Source of the DNA: CAYMLL01 sp964390645
Lineage (GTDB): Bacteria > Planctomycetota > UBA8108
DNA: 9,350 nucleotides
Direction: 5' to 3'
Assembly (NCBI GenBank): GCA_964390645.1
Contig: CAYMLL010000298.1
Span: 1 to 9,350 of the forward strand
Shown here: piece by piece, positions 1 through 7,800 of the stretch
Layout of the letters: each line of letters opens with the position of its first letter
Numbering within the stretch: the first letter of the stretch is position 1
Translations under genes and position numbers: made by a program
The notes under the pieces: generated by a model
What the model was told of the DNA's origin: nothing
Databases searched by the model: none
Seen by the model: only the letters and a program-made list of their open reading frames with translations

Positions 1-78
1 CGGCACGTCGACCTCGACGACGTCGAGCCCCTTCTCGGGTCGCACCTTGCGCACCGCGAGCATCGTTCCGGGGAGCAT
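1..78 (-). CDS. Zinc-type alcohol/threonine dehydrogenase-like protein, N-terminus only
   Basis: Only the first 26 codons are inside the window; the gene runs off the left edge. The peptide reads MLPGTMLAVRKVRPEKGLDV then VEVDVP. The pattern 'M-x-A-x-x-K-x-x-P-x-x-G-L-x-x-x-x-V-x-V-P' is how medium-chain zinc dehydrogenases, especially L-threonine 3-dehydrogenase, begin. If that is right, it is a cytoplasmic NAD-dependent oxidoreductase, but the Zn ligands and Rossmann fold lie outside the window, so substrate and symbol are not assigned. The start at 78 is preferred over the in-frame ATG at 63 because AGGAGG (83-88) lies 4 nt upstream of it, whereas the ATG at 63 has nothing similar. It lies 70 bp downstream of the rhodanese gene on the same strand, so the two may be co-transcribed. 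Confidence 0.55.
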   Translation of the reverse strand, partial: MLPGTMLAVRKVRPEKGLDVVEVDVP

Positions 79-82
79 GAGG

Positions 83-88
83 CCTCCT
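83..88 (-). promoter_or_regulatory. Shine-Dalgarno site of the dehydrogenase-like gene
   Basis: On the minus strand this reads AGGAGG, a full anti-16S match, 4 nt before the ATG at 78. It decides between two in-frame ATGs (78 and 63) in favour of the upstream one. The spacing is slightly short but within the accepted range. Confidence 0.6.
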
Positions 89-94
89 GTCAGG

Positions 95-122
95 TCTGCC
101 GTGAGAGCTCTGCCGTGAGAGC
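95..122. repeat. Perfect tandem duplication of a 14-bp unit
   Basis: TCTGCCGTGAGAGC occurs twice head to tail (95-108 and 109-122) without a mismatch. It lies in the short gap between the end of the rhodanese gene and the ribosome binding site of the dehydrogenase-like gene. No function is evident; it could be a replication-slippage duplication or paired binding sites. Confidence 0.8.
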
Positions 123-148
123 CTGGCGATCGGTCGACGGTCTGTGGC

Positions 149-547
149 TCACCCGGTGGTCGTCGGAAGCCCGCGTCGGGCCCACCCCGCGAACACGACC
201 ACACCGCCGGGAGCGAGCTCGCCGTCGTAGCCGCCGCGCATGTCGACCACGTCGCCGAAGCCGCTCGCGATCAGGGCGCCCGCGGCCTTCATCGACCGGC
301 CGCCGCGGAGGCACGCGGTGATGAGCTTCGAGTCCTTCGCGAAGCGCGTCTCGACCTGCGCCACGAAGTCGGGGTTCGGCGTCAGGCCGGGGCCTTGCGG
401 ATTGCGCACGGCGATCGGGATGTTGATCGACCCGGGCACGTGTCCGTCGCGAAACTCCTCCGCGGTGCGCACATCGAGGTACGTGTAGCCCTCGTCGGAG
501 TCCAGAAGGCGCTTGGCTTCCTCGGGGTCGATGCGTCGCAGCTCCAT
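149..547 (-). CDS. Single-domain rhodanese (sulfurtransferase-like) protein
   Basis: This complete 132-aa protein has the length expected of a stand-alone rhodanese. The fold markers appear in order: 'YLDVRTAEEFRDGHVPGSINIP' region at residues 23-44 (the strand, Asp-Val-Arg and the GHVPGS/IN turn), then the active-site loop C79-L-R-G-G-R-S85, then the closing 'GF.DVVDMRGGYDGE' region around 96-110. C79 would carry the persulfide in thiosulfate or other sulfane-sulfur transfer, and both loop arginines typical of the family are present. There is no signal peptide, so it should act in the cytoplasm. The start is the only usable one: the frame upstream of ATG 547 runs to a TAG at 611-613 with no ATG, GTG or TTG. 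AAAGG lies 10 nt upstream. It may be co-transcribed with the dehydrogenase-like gene downstream. The sulfur acceptor is unknown. Confidence 0.92.
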   Translation of the reverse strand: MELRRIDPEEAKRLLDSDEGYTYLDVRTAEEFRDGHVPGSINIPIAVRNPQGPGLTPNPDFVAQVETRFAKDSKLITACLRGGRSMKAAGALIASGFGDVVDMRGGYDGELAPGGVVVFAGWARRGLPTTTG

Positions 548-553
548 GCTCCC

Positions 554-610
554 GCTACCTTTCCACCGGCTACCTTTCCACCGGCTACCTTTCCACCGGC
601 CACCTTTCTT
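554..610. repeat. 15-bp tandem repeat, three perfect copies plus a decayed fourth, in the rhodanese leader
   Basis: On the plus strand the unit GCTACCTTTCCACCG occurs at 554-568, 569-583 and 584-598 without mismatch, followed by a partial diverged copy at 599-610. On the minus strand, the coding sense for the rhodanese, each unit contains GGAAAGG, which resembles a ribosome binding site. The last AAAGG lies 10 nt before the rhodanese ATG. Although the unit length is a multiple of three, the rhodanese frame has no start codon across it, so the repeat is untranslated leader or promoter DNA. Copy number may vary between strains. Confidence 0.9.
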
Positions 611-622
611 CTATCCGGGCGT

Positions 623-649
623 CTCACCGGTCGAGATCGCACCGGTGAG
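623..649. other. Inverted repeat (9-bp perfect arms) in the 548-838 spacer
   Basis: CTCACCGGT (623-631) and ACCGGTGAG (641-649) are exact reverse complements around a 9-nt loop. Neither strand continues into a T-run, so this is not a textbook intrinsic terminator. It lies between the stop of the large minus-strand gene and the rhodanese gene, where an operator, a processed 3' end or a leader hairpin are all possible. I see no coding feature in 548-838. Confidence 0.5.
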
Positions 650-660
650 GCCGTGAGAGA

Positions 661-681
661 TCCGCGATCCGGTATCGCGGA
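661..681 (-). terminator. Possible terminator hairpin after the CotH/lamin-tail gene
   Basis: TCCGCGAT (661-668) and ATCGCGGA (674-681) form a perfect 8-bp stem with a 5-nt loop. Read on the minus strand, the stem is followed by TCTCTC, a weak pyrimidine tail rather than a T-run. It lies about 158 nt beyond the stop codon at 839. That distance and the poor tail make the terminator role uncertain. Confidence 0.3.
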
Positions 682-838
682 CCCGGACATCATGGGGGCC
701 CCGTACGGCTCGCGCAAGACGTGACCCGTATTCCCGGCACCGCGTTCGATGATTCGTGCTCCCCGGGGGACGGTGTCGCGAGACGTCGGGCGCTGCGGGC
801 GATGGACCGGCTCGACGGGCTTGCGGGGCGGGTCGATC

Positions 839-3800
839 TCAGGGAGCGCAGATTTCGGCGCAGCCCGGGAGCCGGCGACAGGCGGTTCCGAGGAAGGGTT
901 CATCTCCGCCGCTGAAGAGGAAGCTCGCAAGGGACACGACGTCGGAGATGTTCGTCTCCTCATCGCCGTTGATGTCGCGGAGACTCTCCCTCGAGGTGAT
1001 TCCCGCGGCGGTGTCGTCGCAGATCTGCGGTCCCTCATCGCCTCCGAAGAGCTGGCGGGCCAGCGACACGATGTCCGTCAGGTCCACGGACCCGTCCTGG
1101 CTGATGTCGCCGGGTAGCTGCCCGCCCCCTTCGACGAGGTCTTTCCCGTGTCGGCCGGGCGTGCCGTGTCGGAGGGTGCTCGGAGTCCACGTCGTCGCGT
1201 TCGCCGGCTGATCCCACGGCGCGTTCTCGTCGGCGATCACGAGGGAGTGTCCCTCGCCGTCCGTTCCGGGGTGCCACGCGTCGTCGTAGACCACCTCGAT
1301 GATCGTCTCATCGAGCGGGCCGACGATTCGTACGGCCTCTCCGGTGTCGCTCAGACGCCCGTCGTACTCCCCGGCGACGGGGAGCCCCGCGAGGTCGTAG
1401 CGGGACGCGAATCCTTCCTGGTTCTCGACCAGGACGACCACCGCGCCCGGATCCAGCGTGGAGATCGCGGCGGACCCGAAGTCGAAGCGAACGCCTCCGT
1501 CGACGCGGACGCCACGGAGCTCGAGCAGCTCGCTGCCGACATTCTTGAGCTCGAGGAACTCGAGATCGTCGGCGTCGAACCCGCTGTCCTCTTGCGGGGG
1601 CGCGGGATGGTACATGATCTCGGTGATCCGCAGCGCGAACGAGCCGGGGACGACGAAGACGGCCTCGACGAGCTGGCTCCACCGCGCCCCTTCCACGACG
1701 CGTGCCATGACGCGCGTGTTCCGCTCGATCGGAATCGGCGCTCCGGTCGACACTTCGGAAGACGGAGAGACATCACCGCCGGGCAGTCGCGGATCCGTGC
1801 CGTCGAGCGTGAAGCGTACGGTTCCCGAAGGGCTCGTGATGCGCAGTCCGAAACCCTCCGGCACCGTGCCGCCCATCCGGCTCAGCGATGGGGCCTCGAC
1901 CGCCGAGTACAGCCCCTGTGAGCGGAGCTGTCCGAGGACGATCGACGTGCGTTGCGGGAACCAGTTGCGTTGCATCGCGTCGAGCTCCCGCCTCCACTCC
2001 ACGTCGCGAGTGTAGGGTCGCGAGGGGCGCTTGTTGTCTCCCCAGCGCGCGGCTTCGGCGGAGAGCGCCGACTCGATCTCGCGGGCACGCTCCATCCAGC
2101 GTGCCTCGGTCGCCTCCGGAGTGAGCGCGCCACCGTTGAAGAAGTGTCGGTGAATCCGATCGCCGAAGAGCAAGCGGTATTCCGGGTTCGCGCGCAGGCG
2201 CTGGTGCACTCCGGTCGGTCGGCTCGTGTTGTTGAGTCGTGTGCGGTCCTCGTTCAGGCTCCAGTAGGTCCGCTCGGCATCCCAGCAAAAGAACCGGTAC
2301 TGTCCTCCCGGCTCCCGACGGCGGCCGCCGAACCAGTTGTTGTTGTCCCAGTCGACGTTGCCGCTGTAGAAGTTGACCAGCAGGAAGTCGACGAGATTGG
2401 GGACGTCGAGATACTCCTGGATCTCCTGATACGCAATTGCGCCGGCGACTCCGGAGTTCGCGATTCGCCACATCTCGTTCCATGCCGCGAGATCCCCGTC
2501 GACGACCTCGCGAGCGTTGCGTGAGTCGTACTCTTCCTTCTCGCCGCCGAGGTACGACGCCAGGAACGAGGCGTTCGGACGCTCGAACACATGGTACAGA
2601 CCCCAGTACAGTCCGTTCATGTAGAGGTGCATGTAGACCTGGTGGGTTGTCAGGCGTTCCATGTCGCGCTGCGTGTCGCGGTGCCACTGGTCGCGGATGT
2701 ACTGCGCGCGCACCTGCTGTGTCGTGTTCGGGTGAAACCACGAGTCGCCGTTTCCGCCCCGCAGGATGATCGTGTCGAACTCCTCGACCGGCGAGTCTTC
2801 AAAGAAGGGGAATCGCAGCTTGCCGTCGCCGTAGATCCTCTTGAAGAGGAGTCGCATGTTGTGCTTCGGCCGGTTCGGGTTGCGGCTGGCGTTGCCCTGG
2901 ATCCTCAGGCCGGCGTTGACCTGGAACCCCGGCCTGCCGTCGGGGTAGATGAGCTCCACCGAGGTGGGCCGCTCCCACTCGACACCCTCCCTTTGCGAGT
3001 TCGAGTAGATACCGGTTCGCGGGTCGAAGAGATCGTCGACGTCCATCACGAGCGACAGTGTCGGGAGCGACAGCAGCCCGTCCGAGACGCCGGGGTCGAA
3101 GAGCTCGAACTCGGTGTTCGTCGCGATGCGCGGGTCCATCTCGTAGTCCGCCGTGCGGGAGCCCCAAGTCGGCGGGAAGCCGGGGGGCCGTCGCGGCTGG
3201 TTGAGGACGCCGCCACCATCCGGGGTGTCGAGGAAGATGTACGTGTGCGCGTCCACGTTCGTGGCGCGCAGGCCGTCCCGGAAGGCGGCCGCCCGGATCG
3301 TCGTCGTGTCGGCGACGTGAATCGGCTCGCGGTAGACGATCCCGGTGGTCTCCGTGGGAGCGCTGCCGTCGAGTGTGTAGCGTATGACAGCATCCTCCGT
3401 CCCGGTCGTGATCACCACGTCGAAGGGCTGATCCGGGAAGCCGCGGTCCGGCTCGAACCTGGTGTCCTTGACGACGAGCGGGTCGTTCGCGGTGGGGCCC
3501 GCGTTGGGCGCCAGCGGGGTCGGCTCGAGGTTGTAGCGGAACTCGCCGGTGCCGTCCGGAGAGCGGCCGTAGGATTGATCGTTGACCTGTGGCGGGAAGC
3601 GAACGCCGTCGATCACCTCCCCTCGCGGATCGGTGACGAAGATCCACTCGCCGTCCGCTTCGAGGCGGAAGCTCGTGTGGAGCAGCGTCGGTACCGTTCC
3701 CAGCTCGGGGATCATGGAGAGATCACCGCTCGTCGGGCTCGAGTTGATCACGGCGATCGCCGCGACGTTCTCGCCGCTCCGGAGGTCACCGATTCGCTCC

Positions 3801-4543
3801 GACAGGTCGAAGCGGTGTCGTCGTCGCGCCTCCGTCGCCCGGATGGCCTGACTGGCGAAGCTCGGGTCCTCGTTCGCGGGGAAGTTCTCCGAGAGGATCC
3901 GCGTGCCGTTGAGGTAGAGGATGAACGCGTCGTCGTACCGCACCTGCAGGATCAGGTTGGAGAGGCCGCTCGCCGGATTGAACTCGAACCGTCGGCGCAG
4001 GAAGAGGGCGCTCAGTGGCTCCTCGATCACGGTCCGATCGTCGTCGTCGCCGAAGCCGAAGCCCGGCAGTCCGCGCGGCCAGGTGGAGTCGTCGAATTCG
4101 GGGTCCGCCCAGCCGGCGGGAGGCGCGCCGTCCTCGGGCGCACCGGTCAGGTAACTCCACTCGTCCTCGAGATCGATGAGATCCGCCACGAAGGGGATCG
4201 ACGAGTCGGGCCGCTCCAGTCGCTCCGGATCGATGCCGTGGCGGTCCTTGCCGGAACACCAGACGAGCAGCCGACCGCCGGGACCGACAGTCAGCGGCGG
4301 CAGTGGCCACTTGCGCAGCGCCTGGGGGTCGTCGCTGAGAGCGTGGTTCTCGAGGTTCAGGGCGACGTCGCCGACGTTCAGGAGCTCGACCCAGTCGGAG
4401 CTGTCGCCGTCCTCGTCGACGTTGGTGTCGACATTTGACGCCAGCAGCTCGTTGATCACGAGCTGAGCGGAAGCGCTCTGCGCACAAGCTGCCAGCACCG
4501 CGAGTGCGGTGAGCGCGCAGCGCCGGCGGACCACATCAAGCAT
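839..4543 (-). CDS. Secreted multidomain protein: lamin-tail, chitobiase-C-like, CotH kinase-like, dockerin-like end
   Basis: The protein has 1234 aa from the ATG at 4543. Residues 1-27 are a signal peptide (RRR, hydrophobic core, cleavage near SASAQ). The next ~320 residues are a lamin-tail domain ('INELLASN', 'DWVELLN', 28-100; closing part ~287-345) split by a jelly-roll-like insert (~120-285, 'YDDAFILYLNG'). A chitobiase-C-like domain follows at ~355-440 ('IRYTLDGSAPT'). CotH-like kinase spans ~495-870, with 'IQGNASR', 'GNVDWDNNNWF' (728-738) and 'FFCWDAERTYW' (751-761). A second chitobiase-C-like domain is at ~885-965 ('VRFTLDGTDPR') and a second lamin-tail at ~970-1125. Two dockerin-like Ca loops (~1145-1166 and ~1190-1211) and a Cys-rich tail end it. 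CotH proteins are atypical kinases; D731/D733 and D755 are candidate ATP-Mg aspartates. Catalysis here is inferred, not shown. The role is probably at the surface or outside the cell. The start was chosen for the signal peptide; its SD is weak (GAGAG, 10-nt gap). The gene is divergent from the one at 4804. Confidence 0.9.
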   Translation of the reverse strand: MLDVVRRRCALTALAVLAACAQSASAQLVINELLASNVDTNVDEDGDSSDWVELLNVGDVALNLENHALSDDPQALRKWPLPPLTVGPGGRLLVWCSGKDRHGIDPERLERPDSSIPFVADLIDLEDEWSYLTGAPEDGAPPAGWADPEFDDSTWPRGLPGFGFGDDDDRTVIEEPLSALFLRRRFEFNPASGLSNLILQVRYDDAFILYLNGTRILSENFPANEDPSFASQAIRATEARRRHRFDLSERIGDLRSGENVAAIAVINSSPTSGDLSMIPELGTVPTLLHTSFRLEADGEWIFVTDPRGEVIDGVRFPPQVNDQSYGRSPDGTGEFRYNLEPTPLAPNAGPTANDPLVVKDTRFEPDRGFPDQPFDVVITTGTEDAVIRYTLDGSAPTETTGIVYREPIHVADTTTIRAAAFRDGLRATNVDAHTYIFLDTPDGGGVLNQPRRPPGFPPTWGSRTADYEMDPRIATNTEFELFDPGVSDGLLSLPTLSLVMDVDDLFDPRTGIYSNSQREGVEWERPTSVELIYPDGRPGFQVNAGLRIQGNASRNPNRPKHNMRLLFKRIYGDGKLRFPFFEDSPVEEFDTIILRGGNGDSWFHPNTTQQVRAQYIRDQWHRDTQRDMERLTTHQVYMHLYMNGLYWGLYHVFERPNASFLASYLGGEKEEYDSRNAREVVDGDLAAWNEMWRIANSGVAGAIAYQEIQEYLDVPNLVDFLLVNFYSGNVDWDNNNWFGGRRREPGGQYRFFCWDAERTYWSLNEDRTRLNNTSRPTGVHQRLRANPEYRLLFGDRIHRHFFNGGALTPEATEARWMERAREIESALSAEAARWGDNKRPSRPYTRDVEWRRELDAMQRNWFPQRTSIVLGQLRSQGLYSAVEAPSLSRMGGTVPEGFGLRITSPSGTVRFTLDGTDPRLPGGDVSPSSEVSTGAPIPIERNTRVMARVVEGARWSQLVEAVFVVPGSFALRITEIMYHPAPPQEDSGFDADDLEFLELKNVGSELLELRGVRVDGGVRFDFGSAAISTLDPGAVVVLVENQEGFASRYDLAGLPVAGEYDGRLSDTGEAVRIVGPLDETIIEVVYDDAWHPGTDGEGHSLVIADENAPWDQPANATTWTPSTLRHGTPGRHGKDLVEGGGQLPGDISQDGSVDLTDIVSLARQLFGGDEGPQICDDTAAGITSRESLRDINGDEETNISDVVSLASFLFSGGDEPFLGTACRRLPGCAEICAP

Positions 4544-4584
4544 CGGTATATATCTCTCGTTCGTGCACGCCTCGATCGGACCCC

Positions 4585-4590
4585 AGTATA
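4585..4590 (-). promoter_or_regulatory. Candidate -10 element for the CotH/lamin-tail gene
   Basis: The minus strand reads TTATACTG. The hexamer TATACT matches the sigma-70 -10 consensus at five of six positions, about 40 nt before the chosen start codon, leaving a short plausible leader. No good -35 hexamer sits 16-18 nt upstream, so this is only a candidate. Confidence 0.3.
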
Positions 4591-4651
4591 ACAGCCTGCG
4601 TGCAGGGGGATCGAGGCCAGAGTGGCGAGAAGGGCACGAACCGTATACGAA

Positions 4652-4679
4652 TGTCCCCTGGCAGCTGTCCCCTGGCAGC
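4652..4679. repeat. Two perfect tandem 14-bp copies in the middle of the divergent promoter region
   Basis: TGTCCCCTGGCAGC is present twice with no gap (4652-4665, 4666-4679). The pair lies 108 bp from the left start codon and 124 bp from the right one. The unit is also partly symmetric (GCTG...CAGC arms around the joint). Its central place between two co-oriented-in-function genes suggests shared operator sites, but a chance slippage duplication or a fragment of a dispersed repeat cannot be excluded. Confidence 0.75.
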
Positions 4680-4803
4680 ATTGCTGACATGGGACCAATT
4701 AGCGTTCGACACAACGGCGGAGACTTGTTAGTTTATACGCCTGTCGACAGAGGGTGAGCAGGTTCTTTCCTGCGGTAAGGGTCCCGCCAGAGAGGAAGAG
4801 ATC

Positions 4804-7800
4804 ATGTTGACGAGAGTGCCGCTTGCGCTCATCGGGTCTGTTTTCGTTCTGTCCGTCGGCTGGAATTACCACGATCTGGTCGCCGAGGATGTCGACGAGC
4901 TCGACTTGCCTTCCGAGGTGATCAACGTCGTCGGTACGCTGCCGACGTACAACAATCGCACCGTCGACGGCGTCGCTGCGGTCGACCGTCTCGACGCGAC
5001 CTTTCGCTCCTTCATCGACTTCACCGAGAAGACCGGCGGACAGCGCGAGGTGATCTGGGAGACGGGTGGTGGCACGATCGGCTGGTCGTTCGTGTACGAG
5101 GCTCCGAGCACGCTCGTGGCGAGGGCTGCCGGCAACGGTGGTCTGTCTCTGGCCACGGCTCGATTTCGCGTGCCGCAGCGTCTGCTCGATGAGGACTTTC
5201 TCGACGTCGCCTGGACTTTCGACGTCGACGAGGGCGCCGGTATGCAGACCCTCGGAATCGTCGTCAACGAGTACCGTGTCGCCTCGGTCACCGAGGGTCT
5301 ACAGACGGACTGGTCCGGAGGCAATGGCGCGGGCTACGGTGTCATCGGCGGCTCCATGGCCGCCAACGGTGCGAACGGGGGAATCCCCGGGGTGGCGTTC
5401 GTCTCCGGCGAACTCGACCTCGTTCTCGGTCTCGAGTTCTTCGCTGACCAGAACCTCGTGCCGCTCGAGACCGACTCCGACGGCGACGGACTGCCGGACG
5501 AATGGGAGGAGCTCTTCTCGGAGGATCCGGCGCTGCTCGGACGGGACGGCGATGCGGACGGCGACGGTCTTGATGACCCCGGCGAGCTTGCCGCGGGGAC
5601 TGACCCGACCCTCGAGGACACGGACGGCGACGATCTCACGGACGGTCGTGAGGGCGACGTCGGCACCGATCCGCTCGATCCGGACTCCGACGCCGACGGC
5701 GTGGCGGACGGCGACGAGGTCGACGGCGATCCGGCGACCGATCCGCTCGATCCGGACAGCGACGACGACGGCTTCACCGATGGCAACGAACGGGAAGAAG
5801 GCTCTGATCCCAACGATCCGGAGAGCGTTCCGGCCGTCAACTGTGTCGGTGTCGAGGAGCTGGAGGTGCCGAGCGAGGTCATCGGCGTTCTCGGTCCGAT
5901 GGCGACCTGGGACAATGCCGATCGCAGCGGCAACGGCTTCCGGGACGATCGGGAGGACGTGACCTTCCGCGTCTCGATCGACTTCGAGGAGAAGGCCGAC
6001 GGTCTGCGCGAGGTCATCTTCGATGCCGGCGGCGGTACTGTCGGCTTCTCTCTGGTCTACGAGGCTCCGAGCCTGCTGGTCCTTCGCGCGGCCGGAACGG
6101 GTGGCGCCAACGTTGCCACCGCCCGGTTCCGCGTGCCGTCACCCCTGATCGAGGGAGGCAGTCTCGTCGAGGTCGCGTGGAGCTACGACGTGAACAACGG
6201 ACAGGGGCTCGAGGAGATCAGCATCTACCTCAACGGCTACCGCGCCTCGCGGGTGGCGATGGATATCGATCCCTTTCCCGACTGGACCGGAAACAACCAG
6301 GCGCGCTTCGGGACCGTGTCCGCCGACCTCGCCGCCGGCGGGAACAACACGACGATTTCCGGTGGGGACTTTGTCTCCGGCACGATCGATCTCGGAATGG
6401 GGCTCGAGTTCTACGGTGAGACCATGTACTGCCCGCTGGAGACGGACGGTGACGGCGATGGTCTGGTGGACCAGTGGGAGGTGCTCTACACGCCTGGCGT
6501 CCTCGACGTGCTCAGCGGTGGCGACGCGGACAGTGATGGCCTGACCGATGCCCGTGAGCGTGATCTCGGAACCGACCCGACCGCCGCCGACTCCGACGAC
6601 GACGGCGCGGTCGACGGACGGGAGGTCGATGACCTCGGAACGGATCCGATCGATCCGGACACGGACGACGACGGCCGGTCGGACGGCGACGAGGTTGACG
6701 GCGATCCGGCCACGGATCCCTTCGATGCTGACACGGACGACGACGGGTTTCCTGACGGCCTCGAGGTCGCGGCGGGGTCCGACCCGACCGACCCCAACAG
6801 CGTTCCGCCTGCGGAGTGTGACGGCGAGGAGGAGCTCGACCTACCGACCGAGGTGTACACCGTCATCGGTCCGCTGCCGACCTTCAACAACCTCGGCGGC
6901 ACCAACGATCGACTGGACGCGACCTTCCGCGTTCTGGTCGACTTCGAGGAGAAGGTCGACGGCAACCGCGAGGTCATCTTCGAGACGGGCGGCGGCACGG
7001 TCGGCTGGTCGATCGCGTACGAGGCGCCGAGCGCACTGGTCGCGCGGGCCGCGGGCAACGGGGGCTTCTCGGTCGCCACGGCGAAGTTCTTTCTGCCGGA
7101 CGCGTTGATCGACGCCGGCGAGATCGAGGTCGCCTGGACCTACGACGTCGACAACGGTCAGAACCTCCAGGCGATCGCCATCTTCGTGGAAGGCTATCAG
7201 GTGGCCTACACGCCGATGGATCTCGGAGGCGACTGGTCCGGCAGCAACGCCGCCAGCTTCGGGTCGGCCACGGGCACCATGGCGGCCGGCGGCAACAACA
7301 CCTCCATCGCCGGAGACACGTTCATCTCCGGGATTATCCTCGCGGACGAGTTCGAGTTCCTGGGGCTCGAGTTCTTCGTGAACACTCTCTACTGTCCGCT
7401 GACGACCGATCGCGATGCCGACGGCCTCCCGGACCAGTGGGAGAACCTCTACACGCCCGGGGACCTCGATGTCCTCGGGGACGGCGACTTCGACGGGGAC
7501 GGCCTCAACGACGTCGACGAGCTCGCTTTTCACACCGATCCGACACGTGCCGACACGGATGGCGACGGACTCGATGACGGCGCCGAGCGGGATGCAGGCT
7601 CCGATCCGCTGGAGTCGGACACGGACGGCGACGGGCTGACGGATGCGGACGAGGTGCTGGCCGAGAGGCCGACCGACCCGACCCTGACCGACACGGACGG
7701 AGACGGGCTCGACGACGGGGTCGAGGCCGCGATCGGCTCGGACGCCACCGACGCGGCGAGCCCGGTCGTGATGGCGGACTCCGTCGCCGAGTGGTCGGCG

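Larger units (their letters stand above)
4544..4803. promoter_or_regulatory. Divergent intergenic region driving the two large secreted-protein genes
   Basis: These 260 bp separate two head-to-head genes and are visibly more AT-rich than their flanks, especially 4681-4740. For the left gene a -10-like TATACT on the minus strand (4585-4590) is the best candidate. For the right gene a TATAC stretch near 4735 is weaker. Neither has a convincing -35. A tandem 14-bp repeat lies at the centre. A small hairpin, GCAGG(6)CCTGC at 4758-4773, would fall in the leader of the right gene, just before its ribosome binding site. I see no gene here. Confidence 0.6.

Noticed and set aside
554..610. CRISPR-like array
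   Set aside because: The 15-bp units are directly adjacent with no spacers, and there are no cas genes nearby.
548..613. N-terminal extension of the rhodanese through the 15-bp repeat
   Set aside because: The frame is open back to a TAG at 611-613 but contains no ATG, GTG or TTG codon before the ATG at 547.
382..1038. A 218-codon minus-strand frame with a KVAGG repeat
   Set aside because: It is out of frame with the rhodanese, overlaps it and the end of the large gene, and its KVAGG repeat is just the translated 15-bp intergenic repeat.
2591..4438. A 615-codon open frame on the plus strand opposite the CotH/lamin-tail gene
   Set aside because: It is antisense to a protein with clear domains and a signal peptide. 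Its composition (Arg/Val/Asp/Glu runs, no recognisable motif) is what the reverse strand of high-GC coding DNA gives.
4547..4553. TATATAT next to the CotH gene start as a -10 box for a leaderless transcript
   Set aside because: It would place the transcription start at or within the first codon with no -35 support. The TATACT at 4585-4590 is better spaced.
4652..4679. Insertion-sequence ends or attachment site
   Set aside because: The two copies are direct and adjacent. There is no transposase or integrase and no inverted-repeat pair bounding a segment.
4544..4714. A longer N-terminus for the CotH/lamin-tail protein starting at 4714
   Set aside because: The extra 57 residues are Cys/Arg/Ser-rich without a pattern, would be translated from the tandem-repeat promoter DNA, and would bury the signal peptide that begins at 4543.
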